Part shown: one piece after another, positions 1 to 12,918 of the stretch | How the letters are laid out: every line of letters begins with the position of its first letter | Position numbering within the stretch: position 1 is the stretch's first letter | Assembly: GCA_947359465.1 (NCBI GenBank) | Contig: OX375876.1 | Location: forward strand, 68,268,998-68,332,997 | Direction: 5' to 3' | Source: Metellina segmentata | Lineage: Eukaryota > Arthropoda > Arachnida > Araneae > Tetragnathidae | Length of the DNA stretch: 64,000 nucleotides | Notes under the pieces: generated by a model | What the model was told of the DNA's origin: nothing | What the model saw: the letters and a program-made list of their open reading frames with translations, nothing else | Database searches by the model: none | Program-made: the position numbers and the translations under genes

Positions 1-77
1 TACATAGCTAGCAAAATATATTTAATATTCCATTCTAAAATTATGCATTCTTGCCTGTGTAAAGTCTCCTATACCAT

Positions 78-112
78 GGGTTAAGCCTCCCTTATAGAGG
101 GAGGCTTGACCC
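78..112. repeat. Imperfect hairpin, 15-bp arms
   Basis: Arms at 78-92 and 98-112 are inverted copies (GGGTTAAGCCTCCCT against AGGGAGGCTTGACCC) with a single G-U-compatible mismatch and a 5-base loop. It may be a remnant of a transposon end, but no matching partner was seen nearby. No gene flanks it, so a terminator role has no support. Confidence 0.6.
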
Positions 113-2739
113 ACTTGAGTATGTTTTAGAAAATAATAAATTTAATAGATAAAAAATTTATTACTTACATTGTTACAAATATATTTGTGCTCCTTGTGAA
201 ATTATCCATTATATTTACTATCATATTAATTTTTAACTGTCAAAATAAAATTTAGAAAATTAGTTTTCTGAAAACGTGGTCAAAGCTCCCCGGTTCCACT
301 ACTTAAAAATTGGGCTGAGTTATGCCTTACTGCCGTATTTTCACCCCGAGTTATGTCATGCCGAACACAGGAAAATTTTAGGAAACAAAACGAATTAAAC
401 ATGTGATAATTTTTTATAGCAGAAATATTTTCATTTTTTTTATCAGTAATCACAAAAACCTAATTATATCACATCAGTCGAAAAATATTGCATATTGCAA
501 TCAACCATTTTAACTTTTCAAAACAGTCTTAATTGATCACAACTTTAGGGCTGAAAAAGAGAACAGAAGTCATAATTAATTGACTTGACATTTAATTAAT
601 AGAATAAGTAACCCGACAAGGTAACAAAGTTCAAAAATATTTAAGTTGAAAAATATTATTTTGCCTCTAGCTTCTGTCATACTTTCCTCAGAATGAGGTA
701 AGCTTTTATAGAAATGATGAGATTCTTTAGGTATAAAGGGTTTCAAAGACTGTAGGTCATCAAATTTAGCAATCGGAATAGAACTTGAGTGAAGCGGATG
801 GAATTCAAGATAATTCGTATATGTCTTTTAGGGAACACTTTAAAATAATCATCAAAATTTAGTTTGTAATATATGATTACATTGGGATCATTCTTCAATC
901 ACCTTAGATCAGTGATTACATGATCATTAGTCGTGGACCCTGGAGGGATAGAAGTGTATCTTAAATTGTGTGTATTCCTGAAAATTCCTTGAAATAATTG
1001 TAACGAAACAGCTCAGGCCTGTAATGGAAGGCTTTCTCTAACTTGCCTCTTTTGTGAGATGAACCAACTCGTGAAGAAGAAATGTTTCCTTCCTTCTAAG
1101 AACTTTCTTGATAGAGCTGGGGCCACTATAGGCCTCCATCTGTGTGTGGCCCTTAATTCTAAATTTTTGGTGCATAACTATGTGTTCTAACTTATGCTTA
1201 AATATAAGAGATTATTTGACAACACAGCATTTATGTTATGTCATTATTCTGTTATTCTGTTCAACCGTCCTAATATGTAACAACTTCTTTCCAACCGTCC
1301 CTCATAAACAGCTTTTCTATTTCATCAACCAAACAAGCGACTAAACTTCCTTCTGTTTCTGTGAACCAGTTTCAAATCGCATCGCGAATGGCCAAACTAT
1401 ACAATGTGTAATTGTGAATAGACAAATTAATTTTGAAGTAATAGAGAGACTTGCTTCGATGAATGACAAAAGCTCTACAGCCATAGCATTGCAGCTCAAT
1501 AGATGAAGCTAACCTTCTACTGTTAAATTCTTGTCCTTATCATTTCTTGGCGAGCTCTTTCTTCGAAGATGATGTTGGCGTGATGTTCTTCGTCCATGAT
1601 ATTTTTCACTCTGTGCTTTAAGCAACAGTCGCGTTGGTCCTTTTTTGACTGGACTACGCTTATTTTTGCAGAACAACTGGAATTTGCACTTGTTCATAGG
1701 GATGATGTCATCTTCCTAACACAGAATAAAACTGCATAAAAAAGGAAAAAACTTTACTCATTCTCTACTCTTGGTGAAACCTCCATGTTGACTAGCTGAA
1801 TTGTGCCCTGATGCCATACGAAATGAATTCTTCCTCGATGACGAAAATAATAATAGCAAATCTCCATTTGATTGAATCATAAATTCAAGGTTACCAGTTT
1901 GTCTAATTTTTAATCTAAATCCATGTTAACTCATGTTCCGTAAAAATTGAGTTATGTCATGCTGGTTTTTAAATGACGATATTCTAATAGATTTTGGTAG
2001 AGTAAATTTAAACATCTCCTGCAATTTCTCCAATATAAGCTAAATATATTTGTAATCATTTCAATAATAACAATCATAAATGTATGATAATTTTTATTTT
2101 GTTTTAAAACAAAAGATAATAAGTCCCATACACATCATATCAATAATTTTTAATTTATTAGCTCATTGTGCTGACATAGAACTTATAAACACATGTTCTT
2201 GATTTTGTTAGTCCATATGTATACATTTACTATTATTAGTAATAAACAAAATATATATTCGATAGTTATTTCATGCAATTTATTGATTTCAAACAGAAAT
2301 ATTTTTTAATAAATTTTTGTCAAGAAACATTTTAGGAAGTTGAGCGAAACCTAGTATCTCAATATGTAATATTAAATATCTTAAATTTTATCTTTTAACT
2401 AGAATTCACGGTTTATACAATACATAAATGAGACTCCTTTATAATTAAAACACATCACTGTTTATACAATACCCAGGTAAATGTAATTAATCAGATTCAA
2501 ACTAACCGAACTTCACTACTAAGCAGAAGTGAATTTCCCCTACCACTGTGATTTAATATAGTTTCCCCGTTGCTTTCTAAACACAATAGAGTTGTTTAGC
2601 CTAACTTAATCCCGAGACAAAAGAACACCAACAGTGAAATCCGATAAACAATCCAGGAAGAAATTAAATTAACAATCGCAGAGGAGAATTCCAATAAACT
2701 CGCTTTTGATTGTCTTAAAACAAAACTATTTTTTCACCG
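113..2739. other. AT-rich stretch without a recognisable gene
   Basis: Only short chance frames occur here. The 14-mer GAGTTATGTCATGC appears at 348-361 and again at 1949-1962 in the same orientation, which may mark remnants of one repeat. Nothing else stands out. Confidence 0.5.
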
Positions 2740-3660
2740 CCCGTTTTTCATGTGAGGCATTCACAGCCTTATGAAAGCATCAATATACCCCCATTATGCC
2801 GCCACTTTGTTCCACCTTCTTGTAATTTTATTCGAACGGAAACGCAGTTAATAGAATATCCCATCCAGAGGAGAACAAAGACACCAGCGTCGTCCTTTCT
2901 TCTGAAACAAACATGGCTCTCTCTCTCTCTGAAACCCATCATCATCATGTCAGGGGCAAATTGCGTGTAGTAAGGCTCTCTCTCTCTTGTGGAGTTTTGA
3001 CTTGCATTAAGAATGAGGGATCAAAGGGAGGCGCAGATGAATAATGCAGAACAAATACAAAAGGGAGGCCTTTTGCACAGGGCAAAATTTTAGGATCCCC
3101 TCTTTTGCCCGAATTTCCATCCTTTTGCCCGAAGGATTCCCCAGGGGTAGCCATCCCTTCCTCCTTCTACTCGATAGAAAACGACTCCTTTCCATTGAAG
3201 AAGGATGGCAGGGGGACATCATAAAGATATCGCTAAAATGTTGCACTTTGAACAGGGGAAGAAATCGCTAATAACGTGAATTATGATGTTCTTGGGAAGA
3301 TGGTGGATATATATAGAGAGAGATTCCTCCCGTGGGACGGAGGATAGTTTTAAAAGGTCTTGCGCGTGTGTGCGTGTTTGGAGACTGTCGTTTAGGTCGA
3401 AAAATGGCTAAATGGAAGTCATGAATATTTGCCGCGACCTGTGGCATTTTGGAGATGCTGTGTGTGGGGCTGCTTTCTGCTGGCTGCTAAGTGACAATGC
3501 TGTTGGTGGCGATGGGGGTGTCCCTCTGATGCAGGTCATTAGTGAATGACAGTGAGTTCTTTGGTGTTCGCATTATGGCCGGTGAGATAAATGTGTCCTT
3601 AAAGAACTCGCTCGTCACTTGAAGTCTATAAAAGAAAATTTTGAGAATTACGCCGAAAAT
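2740..3660. other. GC-richer, apparently single-copy island with CT runs
   Basis: Base composition is clearly less AT-rich than the flanks. CT microsatellite runs occur near 2917-2932 and 2974-2988. Overlapping 70-80 codon frames exist on both strands, but none resembles a protein family I know. No segment was recognised elsewhere in the window. A conserved non-coding element or an exon or UTR of an unrecognised gene are both possible; the sequence alone does not decide. Confidence 0.35.
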
Positions 3661-5339
3661 AAGTAGATGTTTTATATCTACTTCTTTCCGATGGAAGCAG
3701 AAAAGTGGCAGAATTGCGCTTTTGTTAAATCGCTGTTCACAACATATTCGGGATTACTCTATTTTCGTGAATCCAAACGAAAATCAAGGGAACTCATATC
3801 TGTGAACTAAGATCCACTATTCTTTAAACACATCTACTCTAGAGGTTTTTTTTATTTACCCATACAACACGATATATTTAAGTATATGATTATTATGCGA
3901 TGGGCAGTGTATTTTTAATACACATAGGAAACAAACCATTTAGCATTTTTTTTTATCCACAGGTCTTTCTCCAAGCAAGATTGCTTTGGAATGATGCTGC
4001 AGAGTTTCCTCTGAGAAATTGCATAAAAAACTTCTCCAGCGTAAACTTTTGCATTGCATACACAGACACGCAACTCAACTCAAAGGAAGATTTGGTTAAA
4101 CGCCAAACCATAGTGCCATATATCAAAAGAATAAGAGAGATATAAGGATACAGACTGCAAGTTTTTGTTAAAGATTAAAGTTTGCTAATGTGTCGGATGA
4201 AGAGATCTTTTAACATTGCATGTTTGATGGAAAGGAAAAATAATAAACGAATAGGGCGTGTGATTATACGTTCTGAGTGCTTATCTTCAGAACAATCAAT
4301 GAGAGATTCAAAACTAACAAAAGTACGCAGCTTTTTACTAAGCATTATTGTCGAAGACAAAGGTTTTCATAACTTTTTATAATAGATACCAAAATTCAAT
4401 TCTTCGAGATTGCTTTTTTTTCTCTGTCCATAACTTACTTGTCTTTCACGTAGAAAAAAAAATGTTCTTTCCGTTCAATTTACCCAGAAGTTGCGGAAGT
4501 GAGCTCACAAAAAGAACTCTTCTCGAATAACTGAAAAAATAAACGAAATAAAAAATCTCTAGGCATTCTTCTTCCAGCTCTATTGATATTTATTCTACAA
4601 TTGAAACATCTGTACAACGATAAATAAAGTAAAGAACAGTCCAACTCCGAAATAAAATTTGCAGAAGTCAACCTCCCGTCTGCAATTAATCAGTGTCAAA
4701 GTTGAAATGAAAAAGTAGAGAAACAGACAAATAAATAAAGCAAATAACACAGATGTATTTTCTATTTCTTTTTGCTATGCATGAGGCACCACTCAGTATT
4801 CCTAGGTTGTACTTTATTCCTCTAGAGGCATTTGCCAATTTTGAGTCTGAAATTTCCTTCATGTTTTTTATTCAGTGGAGAGATAGTACGCTGTCTATGG
4901 CATTGCACCATGCATGATTGCAGTCTTTGGTCTTTGAGAGCCGGGAATAGAGGTTGTTATTACTGCACTTTCTCTCTTTCCTTTTGAAACGTATTTCAAT
5001 GTGAATATCAATTTCAGAAAATTAGAATTCTTGGAATTTGTTGGAAATGACTTTATTGTAAATTTAATTTTTGTAGAAGTGTAAGAATTCTTTTTGAAAT
5101 TACGAGACATGGTGGCATTTAATACCACTTTGTATTTTTTTATTCAGATACAAGTTTTTCTAATGTTTTTCAATCAAAACACAAGAAAAATTATAGATAA
5201 AGAACACAATTATTAGTAATGAAGTTTTGTAACAGAAAAAACACACTTGTTCATCATTTCATAAAACATAAGTTTCAACATTATGCTTTCCGACAACTTT
5301 AAGACAATAAAAATCAGAAGCATGTAATCTTTAAACTAC
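3661..5339. other. AT-rich stretch, nothing recognised
   Basis: Only short frames of up to 81 codons, with no family resemblance and no repeat shared with other parts of the window. Confidence 0.45.
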
Positions 5340-5590
5340 TGGTGGTTGTCTTACGAGATATCTCATCATTAGTTAAACCGACAAAATCTTAATGGACTAG
5401 ATATATCATCATAAGAAAAAAAGATGATCAGGCCCTAGTCGTATCGTATACCGGCAATATCTTGATGACGAGACATCTCGTCATTAACTGAACTGATCAT
5501 ATCTTGACGGACGATACATTTCGTCATTAACAAAACTATGTTATTTTGATGGACGATATAACATAAAATTCCCTAGAAGGTTAATGAGAA
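5340..5590. repeat. Dispersed array built on a GACGAGATATCTCGTC-type motif
   Basis: Degenerate units of the form ATCTTGATGGACGAGATATCTCGTCATTAAC recur in this stretch and again near 23740-23948, 31060-31217, 53880-53970 with 54933-55048, and 58388-58556. The core is palindromic. Several copies end at a shared TAGAAGGTT or TAGGAGGTT (near 5574, 23937 and 31206), so these look like copies of one dispersed repeat rather than unrelated simple repeats. Family identity is unknown to me. Confidence 0.6.
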
Positions 5591-6112
5591 AATTTGAGGT
5601 CTTTTAGGTGCTTCCAGAAAGACTTACTGGAAACTTCGATCCTTGAACCAAGATAAAGAACACAATATTCTACACAAAGCTATTCATAAAACCATTGCAA
5701 TAAGCCGAAGTGCCTGTAACCCATTGTTCATTTTCACCAGTTACGAAATAAAAAGCACGAGTACTAATTTCATTCATTCTATCTGGTCGAAATATTTAAT
5801 CATACAAAAGTGTAACAATCTGAATGAGTCCATAACTCACAACCACATAAATAAATTTTCATTCACATAAGAATAGCGGAATTTAAGAGTTAATGCTGTG
5901 TTCAAATTTTCAAACCAAATGTTCTTATGCTGTAGTCCAAAATGGTAATTGACTCCAAGTCTTCCAATATAATATTTCGAAAATGATTTTTAATGTTCTC
6001 TTTTATTATTGTTCCAAGTTGAAATCCCAATGTTTTGTAATCGTTTAGTGTTCTAAATTATGTGTCAAAATGCATTGCATTAAAATTCACTATTTACAAT
6101 CTCAATGAATAT

Positions 6113-7515
6113 ACACTCCAGAATTGAAATTGCGCACCAAGAAGGGGGAATCGGATTGAAATGCAATTTAATACACATAATGATACAGATGAGAGATTCA
6201 CTTGATCCCAAAATCAAGGTGATTAAAGATATACAGTGTGCAACTAGACAAATACAGAGCAACTTCAATAGCGTGTCAGCCCGCCTCCATGCAATACATG
6301 CCGCAACTCAACTGCATTGAATTGATTAGACGTCTGATGTTGTCCTGAGGCGTATGGGCCCATAGATCTTTAACAGCCACCTTCAAATCATGTACATAGT
6401 GACACTGTGGCATCTGGCGTTTCAGCTGGTCCCACACAAGCTCTATAGGTGACAAATCAAGGGAGCGGGCCGGCCATGGAAGAGTCTGAACATGACGTAG
6501 GAAGTCTTGAGCAACTCCAGCTATATGCGGACGCGCATTATCTTGCTGGAAATTGCCCCTGGAACACCATTTAGGAAAGGTCCCACATGGGGTCGAAGAA
6601 TGTCATCCACATAACGCTGGCCTCTTTAAGGTTCCACGTACCACAATTAGACTTGACCGACTATAATAGACTATGGCCCCCAGACCATTACGCCTGCTGT
6701 GCGAGCAGTGTGTCGCGCGACGGCGTGGGCGGAATTGTACCGTTCACCAGGCGCCTCCACACCCGTACACGGGTACCATCTGTCACCAAAACGAACCGGG
6801 ATTCATCACTAAACACCACGTTTTGCCAATCTGTAGCATTCAACGTCGCTCTGACTTGGCACCACTGTAGACGAATTCACCGATGTGTCGGTATTGAAGG
6901 CAGTACACGAAATGGGCGCTTGGATTGCAAATTCGATTCCATGAGGCGTCTGGAAATGGTTTGTGGAACAACTGGCACCCCTAAATCTGATTGTATCGTG
7001 GAACGAGTCAATGTGAGATCCACGAGCGCTTGCCGCACGATCCTTCGATCCTCTTACCTCGTCGTCTTCCTGGTCGCTCCAGACCCGGTATGCCGCACGT
7101 GGGTACCATCTCGTGTCCACTACTCCCAACATGTTCTGACGGCACACTCCGAACGATCGACCTGGCGAGTAGCACGGAGCGTCAACCAGCCTGCGGTTTT
7201 CATGCCGATGATGAGGTCCCTCTCAAACTCGCTTCACTGAGAGAAATGTCTCCTTACACGTCTACCGTCTACCTGGCATTCTTCGCTTATTTAAGTCCTC
7301 CTAGAGTCGGAATGTGATCGTCCCGATTATGAATCTTCCACTATGCGCCGGTTCCACTTCCTGATTGCAGCGCCACTGCAGGGTGTGTGGTCATGCGCAG
7401 TGGCTCCAAACATGGATCATTTGCATTTCGGATCTCACTGTACTTATTTGCAAAATTTCGCGATTGTACCTTTCTTCCTTCTTGGTGCGCAATTTTCAAT
7501 GTTCCTGAGTGTCCA
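6113..7515 (-). mobile_element. Tc1-like transposon A, nearly complete
   Basis: Inverted ends lie at about 6113-6150 and 7478-7515. Both contain the shared stretch ATTGCGCACCAAGAAGG in opposite orientation, next to a CACTC terminal motif and TA dinucleotides, as expected for Tc1/mariner elements that duplicate TA. The length of about 1.4 kb is normal for Tc1 with a transposase of about 340 residues. The coding strand is minus. Exact termini are uncertain by a few bases because the ends have diverged. Confidence 0.8.
6276..7279 (-). pseudogene. Tc1-like transposase pseudogene (element A)
   Basis: The product would be a DDE transposase that cuts and pastes its own element in the nucleus. Reading minus-strand frames in turn gives an N-terminal helix-turn-helix region with SEFERDLIIGMKTAGW, then VFSDESRF (first catalytic Asp), QQDNARPH (second Asp) and SPIELVWDQL (Glu), ending in a TGA at 6276-6278. 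The start was taken as the ATG at 7279-7277, which reads MPGRR. The total of about 1,004 bases matches the usual 330-345 codon length. The frame is broken by at least three frameshifts or stops, for example a stop just before SEFER and a shift after VRTCW, so it cannot be functional. The catalytic triad codons are still present, which suggests decay after insertion and not an early loss of catalysis. Confidence 0.85.
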
Positions 7516-7779
7516 TAACGTGTTTTTTGTATTTCAATCATTAATAGGTCAAATAGAAATTATTCATAATTTTCTATTTTCTAATTTGATACTGTTTTAA
7601 CCCACTCTAACTCCATAAGTTCATAACGACTACTATGAATACGTACTGAAAAGTGTTCCCTTAAAACATATGCTGCTTAAGGTTGCGACGGGTATGAGAT
7701 TCGCCGAAGTAACATATACACAACCCTATAATAATGGACCGGACGTCATAGGATTTGCATAAAATCCGACTACTTGTTT

Positions 7780-8285
7780 GGAGGTTTTTTTCGTGGTATG
7801 GCCTGGGAACTTTGCATGTTGTTCCTGATAAATTAAACGCCGACTCCTACATGCACATTTTGGACAATCAGGTTCTTCCTACGCTCTGGCAATTATATGG
7901 AATGTAGGAATGTTACTCCCAGGACGACAGCGCTTCATTTCATGTTGCAGCCTCTGTCAAGCAGTGGTATCAAGATATGGATGTAAAACGTCTTCCCTGG
8001 CCAGCTCAGAGTCACGACCTAAACCACATAGAACATTTGCGGGACGAGATAGAGCGACGCTACGGACTAGGGAACCACGTCCAAGATCTACAGCTGAGCT
8101 GGCAGCATTCTTGCAGCAGGAATGGAAACAAACACCCATAGCTGTGTATCAAAACCTTGTTGAAAGTATGCCCAGAAGTGTTGCTAGTATAATTGCAGAA
8201 CGTGGGGGATCATCCCCTTATTAAGGCATGTATTCTTTCGTTTATACCATCACATCTTGCTGTCCGGTTCATGACTATTGGGTAA
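7780..8285 (+). pseudogene. Tc1-like transposase fragment (family B), 3' half
   Basis: Plus-strand frames show the C-terminal half of a Tc1-like DDE transposase. MHILDNQVLPTLW is followed by DDSASFHVA (second catalytic Asp block), then KQWYQDMDV, LPWPAQSHDLNHIEHL (Glu block) and a tail with IKACIL. Several stops and at least two frameshifts interrupt it. The N-terminal DNA-binding half is absent. A second copy of the same family lies at 16195-16690 on the other strand and ends in the same way, with IKACILSLLPSHLA. I did not find clean inverted ends, so this is a truncated relic. Confidence 0.8.
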
Positions 8286-8620
8286 TGTAAACTTCTGACA
8301 AGAAATGTTTTTCTACTATAGTATTTTACATTCATTCTTCAACCTCGAACTGAAATGTACTGTTTTGCAAAATTTTAAATGAAAAATCTTTTTTCAATGC
8401 TAGGAATTCTCATCGATGGATGAATCAAAATATTAAAGAATCAAAATGCGAAGTTCAAACAATTCATAACTTTTCTAAGCCTGCTTTGATTTTTATGAAA
8501 GTAAAAAAAAACAGTAATGAAGAATAGTTTAATCAACTGTTCATTAAAGAATAAATAATAACGCAAGAGTTTTCTAAAATCTTTATTTGTTGGCGCTATT
8601 ACACAGCAAATACTGTAGGC

Positions 8621-8927
8621 ATTTCATTTAACGTAGTACTGGAGTAAAAAACACAAAGTGCTATTGGTGATAGTCCGGGATCAAACCCGAAGGAGAAAGA
8701 TCCTAGGATAATACCACGTAATTTTGAATTACGGCCAGATGACGAGGTTACACCTGATCTGGAACACCACTTTCCAAATTATCTCGCCACGCTAACGTAG
8801 GGACATTCGAGGCAGCGGCAGATTTAACTTGAACCGGCCTCCTTTGAATTTATGGTCTTTGGTTGGAATCGAACTTGTAACCCTCTGGTTGATAATCCGT
8901 TTATCGTCCAACCGGACTACCACGGAC
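8621..8927 (-). repeat. SINE-2 copy
   Basis: The minus strand carries a tRNA-like head at about 8850-8927 with A-box-like and B-box-like segments, then the shared body (motifs ATTTGTCTGCCG-like core, CACGTAATTTTGAA, CCGGGATCAAACCC and the ACGTAGTACTGGAG end). Both head and body match the other SINE-2 copies in this window, with moderate divergence. It would be transcribed by RNA polymerase III and moved by a LINE. Confidence 0.75.
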
Positions 8928-10505
8928 TGGGGTTATCCCACGAAAATCTATAACCACCTTACAATTACGAATTTAAAATGCTAAAAAGAAAAAAGTTTAG
9001 AGAGGAGAAAATTAAATGATCGTTTTTTTCCAATTCATGAAAAACACGTAAAATCTAATGGGAAGAAAAATAATAGATAACTGAGACAGATGTGCCCCTG
9101 AAAGCGTAACGTACTCAAATAAATGATTTAGAAAATGAAGAACCAGACTTAAGAGAGCAAAATAACAGAATAAATGAACAAACAATCAACGGAATTGGTG
9201 TTAGTCTTTTTAAACGATTTAATACTCGATGATTCGATGAAACGAAAAGTCACTGACTCGAGTATTTCCTTTAACTTAGTACTTTCACAATTAACTGAAA
9301 ACTTAGATGCCTTTTCCATCACATTTGAAACCAATCTAACTTATTTTCTTTTCCAAAAATTAACGGCAGGCCTGAAAGTAGTTTCCATTTAATGGTAATG
9401 CAAAGAATCAACAATTAATTTACTTCGAAAGAAGTTGTGTAAGAGAACCTTTCACTTTATTGAGTCGATTCAATTAAAAAGGCATTTACTCACATCAAGA
9501 AAAAGTACAACGGCTTTAAATTTAAAGTTTGGATTTGTTTCGTGGTTAGTGTTACAGATGAATGCTCATAAGCAGAGCTGTCTGTGAAGGGTGGTGTAAT
9601 AGAGTTAACATAGCACACAATTAAATTAAACACAATTATTCTACGTGTCTAATGATAAAAAGTGAAGACTATTCAGAATCAATAAATCTCATGCTGAATG
9701 GATCTTGAGTGAGTTCATAGACTTTGTTAATGAAGCTGAAAATAAGTGTTCATCCATTAATGGAGGGATCGAACATAAAAAAGCAGCAATCAAAGAAAAC
9801 ATTTTTTTACTGTATTTTACCATTATTTATTACTAAAGAAACGTTAAAAGCACATCAGTGCAGCTGTTTTCAACATTTAACTCATTTGTCTCCAAATATT
9901 TATAAATATAAGAATTTCCAGTAAATTACTAGGAATTATGAAATACAAAAAGCTCAGAACATTATAAAAACGTAGAGAAACGACTAGGGATATTAATAGC
10001 TCTTTTTCTTCTTGAACTAAAATGTCTGATCTATTGAAATCGGGAACAAGAATTCATGATACAGTCCCGAATCGAAAAGATATTTTTGTCCAGATACAGA
10101 TACTCCTTATTCTGCAGATGAACACTGCAATTATAAAGGCTAAAGACAACTACTTGCTTAAAGAATTGATATCGAGATTTGGGACATTTACAAAACAGTG
10201 TACTTTCTTCTCAGATTGTTTAAGAGAAAGTTGACGATACCTTTATGAGACTTAAAGGAAGTTGTAGCAAATTTTTTTAAACTGCAGTTTTGTCCTCTTT
10301 ACCCTCCTGCTGGTTTATCTTCTCATCGAAAAATTACATGTGTGAAATTACATGGTGTCCCTTTAGTGACCAGACTCTGGTGTAAACACCTGTTCCATAC
10401 TCTCACCAGTTCTGGGCGATTTGTTGTTCCGTATTAGATATTCATTCCATCTAGGAGGAACAAATTAGCCTCGTCTCAACTAGGTATTTCATCTTTAGCA
10501 GCACT
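8928..10505. other. AT-rich stretch, nothing recognised
   Basis: Short frames of up to about 72 codons only. No repeat shared with the rest of the window was recognised. Confidence 0.45.
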
Positions 10506-10659
10506 GACCAGATGTAATGGGAGAATTGACCGGATCTAATGATAAAATTGACCAGATCTAATGGTAAAACTAACCAAATCTAATGGCAAAATTGACCAGA
10601 TTTAATGGCAAAATTGACCAGATCTAGTGGTAAAGTTTACCAGATCTAACGGCAAAATT
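10506..10659 (+). repeat. Minisatellite, 22-bp unit, 7 copies
   Basis: Seven head-to-tail units of the form GACCAGATCTAATGGCAAAATT, each 22 bp, with a few substitutions per unit. The flanks contain TATCTCGTC-type sequence (about 10679-10687). Units share the CAGATCT-ATGG theme of the dispersed palindromic arrays, so this may be a locally amplified version of that repeat. Confidence 0.85.
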
Positions 10660-10811
10660 GACCTGTATTGGGCAAGGTATCTCGTCGGAACACTTGGAGG
10701 GTAAAACAATGAAGAAAGTGCATGCTAATGTCATCAGTCATCATGCAACATGTCTTTTTCCAACGCTAAGAACAATGATTGTGTGGCCACGTGGTCATTG
10801 CGATATGCCAC

Positions 10812-10870
10812 GAAGATTTAACGTGCACCAATCCTCATGTACACGACGCTCCTTGGTTGGTCGAGTTTCG
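10812..10870 (-). repeat. SINE-2 fragment (head and core)
   Basis: The stretch reads GATTTAACGTGCACCAATCC, then an ACACGACGCTCCTTGGTTGG stretch, matching the head-core junction of SINE-2 on the minus strand. The rest of the SINE is missing. Confidence 0.5.
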
Positions 10871-11150
10871 AAGCTTTTCCCTAGCTTCTGCACAGGTTTG
10901 ATATCTCTTAACCAATTTCTATCACATGACACAAAAGCGGTGTACTGATTGGCATGCTATTTTACAATAGACTTCCATACAAAAGTCGCTTTAAAACTTC
11001 TTCCTACACCCAATATTTTCATCTAACCTGGGCTTCATACACGTGTCCCTTTTTCGGTCAATTATGTAGAAATATTTATTTTTTAAAAGCTCTTCGACTC
11101 CTTTTAATTTCTTTTTGAAAGTATTTATTTATGTCAAGTTGACCTCCCTT

Positions 11151-11185
11151 ATTTTTTCTGACAGTGTACAATTGTCAGAAAAAAT
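11151..11185. repeat. Perfect 13-bp hairpin
   Basis: ATTTTTTCTGACA at 11151-11163 and TGTCAGAAAAAAT at 11173-11185 are exact inverted copies separated by 9 bases. It may be a junction of two transposon ends; no gene flanks it. Confidence 0.6.
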
Positions 11186-11530
11186 TATGTTCTTTGTGAG
11201 CTCGCATATAATGTGCAATTATATGCCCTCTAAGGACCAGCCCTGTTTCAACCTCAAGAGAGGACTCCCTTTGTATCGTCACTTTTTGGTTGTACACCTA
11301 ATTAGCCCATGAAATTACACGATGTATAGAACTTTAGTTTACCTGAAAAGTGAAAGTCTCTCCTTAAAGTTGAAAATTCAATTAACCTAATGAGGTTAGT
11401 TAGAATTTTTCGGCATGTTTTAGTAAATTTTTCTCAAAAGGGAAATTAGACATCATTATTTTCACTTATAAAGATAAACTTAAGGGAAATTAAATGTAAA
11501 AACACTCCATCCACTAACATTAAAGAATAT

Positions 11531-11690
11531 GAGGTTGTTTATTTGGGCATATTGCTCAAATGCCATATTTGACGAATCTTTGTCAAACATAAGACAAACG
11601 AGGTCAAATAATGAACTCATACACACAAGGAAATCTTTACTGAAACAGAAGAGTAAATACACTCAGGGTAAGTACCAATCGAACTTCTAA
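11531..11690 (-). repeat. SINE-4 copy (diverged)
   Basis: The minus strand has the SINE-4 body landmarks in order: GTTCGATT (B-box-like), GTGTATTTACTCTTCTG, TTTCAGTAAAG, TTGTGTGTATG, GTCTTATGTTTG and an AAATATGGC-like end. The same order of motifs occurs at 37796-37979, 51659-51868, 58178-58384 and 60813-60932. Confidence 0.6.
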
Positions 11691-12508
11691 TGAAATAAAC
11701 AGCATGTAAGCAGAGATCATAGAAGGATTAATTACATCAGCTAACGAATCGGCTTGGCGAATCGTCCAGTTGGCTATTGAAGAGTAGACTAGTGTTTTTA
11801 ATCACTTTGACCAGGCAATAAATTGTCCCACATTAGGATTCATGCTTTTCCATCAATGACATATTTTCAAACCAAGTGACCGAAAAGAATAGCATGAAGC
11901 TGAGCTTCGTCTATTTTATTAGAAGGTCGTAAGTTCGTAGTAGTCAAACAACCACAATAATTGGCGGTGGAATGAATAAACTTCATGGAATTGGTCAGAG
12001 CATTCATGGTCAGATTATGAATCTGGGTTTATTTAGGGTGAAAGGTGACCGGTTAGAAAAAGACGACATTTCTCGGGAACAAATGGGGTAAACGCTGAAA
12101 GAGCAGAACCTGCAATGAATATGTTTCATCAATGAACCAGAAAGTTTAAACCACCTCCTGAGACCTGTAGCATTGTTGGTGGAACATCCTAGGTGGACTC
12201 AACGACACCCCAGCACCCAAACGCAAGAGACCAAAGTCTGTGAGTACCACTCTTCAAAAACTTGTCAATTCACCTTTAACCCCTCACAATACCTAAGCAC
12301 CTATAGAACTCCTAAACTCCTACAGTGCAATTATTTTACGTAATATGAACTGCTGTTGACTATAATTTTGAATAAACAAATATAAATTCACCTTTCATGT
12401 TTTACAAAGCATATAGTCCTCCTACAATCAAACGGAACCAAATACAGCAGAGAGGTTTCCAGCTATGTGTCCAAACCCTGAGTCATAACAGTCTTAAAAA
12501 TATCTAAG

Positions 12509-12815
12509 GTAGGTATGTATTTTTATTAAAGCCGCACTGGAAAAACACACCGGGCTATTGGTGACGGCCCGGAATCAAACCAGAAAAGAAAGATCCGAAG
12601 ACCACACCACGTAATTTTGAACCACATTAAATGATTCTGATTACACCTGATATGGCACCCGACTCTTCAAATTTCCACACCACGCTAACGTGAGGACATA
12701 TGAGGTAATGACAGATTTATCGTGTACCCTTTGTTCACGACTGTTTTGGGTTGGATTTGAACTCGCCAACCTCGGATTGCTAATCCGTTACTCTTTCAAG
12801 CTGACTACCGCAATA
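12509..12815 (-). repeat. SINE-2 copy
   Basis: A full-length SINE-2 on the minus strand: head at about 12740-12815 (TTGAACTCGCCAACCT as a degenerate B box), core with CGTGTACC, body with CACGTAATTTTGAACC and the CACTGG end preceded by AGGTAGG. Confidence 0.75.
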
Positions 12816-12820
12816 CGTTA

Positions 12821-12918
12821 GGTAATTGGTAATTTTAGTTAACGTCATACTAGAGCAACACAACGGGCTATTGACGACGGTACGGGATCAGTCCCATAAG
12901 GGAATACGTTAGGAGCAC
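12821..12918 (-). repeat. SINE-1, 3' end only
   Basis: The minus strand carries only the last 100 bases of SINE-1: a GGTAATT tail region, GTTAACGTCATACTAGAGCA, ACGACGGTACGGGATCAG. The 5' part is missing, as in a 5'-truncated insertion. It lies head to tail next to the SINE-2 copy, in the same orientation. Confidence 0.65.

Noticed and set aside
78..112. Rho-independent-type terminator
   Set aside because: This is a eukaryotic window with no upstream gene, and no T-run follows the hairpin.
6587..7240. 217-codon plus-strand frame
   Set aside because: It is the antisense shadow of the Tc1-like transposase on the minus strand; its translation carries no motif while the minus strand shows the DDE motifs.
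10506..10659. CRISPR-like array
   Set aside because: The 22-bp units are directly adjacent with no spacers, and the context is eukaryotic. It is a minisatellite.
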